From Dokdonia sp. Dokd-P16 (GTDB lineage Bacteria; Bacteroidota; Bacteroidia; Flavobacteriales; Flavobacteriaceae): a DNA stretch of 64,000 nt. The stretch lies in assembly GCF_003095655.1 (NCBI RefSeq), contig NZ_CP029151.1, positions 2,789,001-2,853,000 on the forward strand, given 5' to 3'. Position 1 is the stretch's first letter. Every line of letters starts with the position of its first letter. A program made the position numbers and the translations under genes. The notes below the pieces were generated by a model. It saw only the letters and a list, made by a program, of their open reading frames with translations. It made no database searches and was not told the DNA's origin. Positions 63,909 through 64,000 of this stretch are shown piece after piece.

Positions 63909-64000
63909 GCTTGTCTAAGTTTTGTAAATACTTAATTATTAAAGTACTAAATATACTTCTCGTCTATTTGTTTTACGAGTAATTAAACTTAAAACCTTAG

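Overview
The window looks like part of the chromosome of an AT-rich marine Flavobacteriaceae. The evidence is Bacteroidetes-type promoters (TTG, about 20 bp, TAnnTTTG), many SPII lipoproteins, a type IX secretion sorting domain, FG-GAP, DUF4252 and DUF4856 proteins, an imelysin/TonB locus and a probable sulfonolipid gene pair. The palindrome TACGCTTTCGCGAAAGCGTA occurs, whole or in part, 18 times in 64 kb. I associate this with Dokdonia-like genomes, but that assignment is inference. No tRNA, rRNA, CRISPR array, prophage or intact insertion sequence was seen.

Layout. 0-2.3 kb: a ParE-type toxin-antitoxin pair and a secreted protein. 2.5-15.8 kb: housekeeping and envelope genes (heme A synthase, nucleoid-associated protein, a divergent kinase-fold protein, an ABC exporter, two DEAD-box helicases, a subclass B1 metallo-beta-lactamase lipoprotein, a CDGSH protein, CCA-adding enzyme, TsaC, a LPS-kinase-like protein). 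15.9-22.7 kb: an iron/heme locus (haem-binding protein, DUF4856 lipoprotein, imelysin, HTTM membrane protein, TonB-dependent receptor), with the first two genes sharing an identical upstream operator-like site. 22.9-28.2 kb: guaB, pyrG and yidC. 28.3-32.2 kb: an unknown lipoprotein divergent from an ECF sigma / anti-sigma / two-DUF4252 operon. 32.5-41.7 kb: a DUF5117-type metalloprotease, a frameshifted threonine aldolase, an OmpA-family protein with internal repeats, an FG-GAP/T9SS protein, YbaB and an S9 oligopeptidase.

41.8-44.3 kb: a cysteine-synthase-like enzyme next to an alpha-oxoamine synthase, a plausible cysteate and capnine (sulfonolipid) pair. 44.4-51.4 kb: an MscS channel, an endonuclease/exonuclease/phosphatase-family membrane protein, a TlpA-like thioredoxin, a GAF protein and an orphan HD-PycTM (Pycsar-effector-like) protein. 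51.5-59.1 kb: the most unusual part, two large convergent paralogs that each join a calcineurin-like phosphoesterase, a CotH/HipA-like kinase-fold segment and an outer-membrane barrel. One copy has lost several phosphoesterase metal ligands but keeps the kinase-like motifs. 59.2-64 kb: a small unknown protein, a MEMO-family lipoprotein, a second EEP-family protein, a YbjQ protein and a TlpA-like lipoprotein gene interrupted by an in-frame TGA.

Several apparent upstream TTG starts lie inside promoter -7 boxes or before the true ATG, so starts were reassigned for ctaA, the haem-binding protein, the TonB receptor, yidC, the OmpA protein, the alpha-oxoamine synthase and others.
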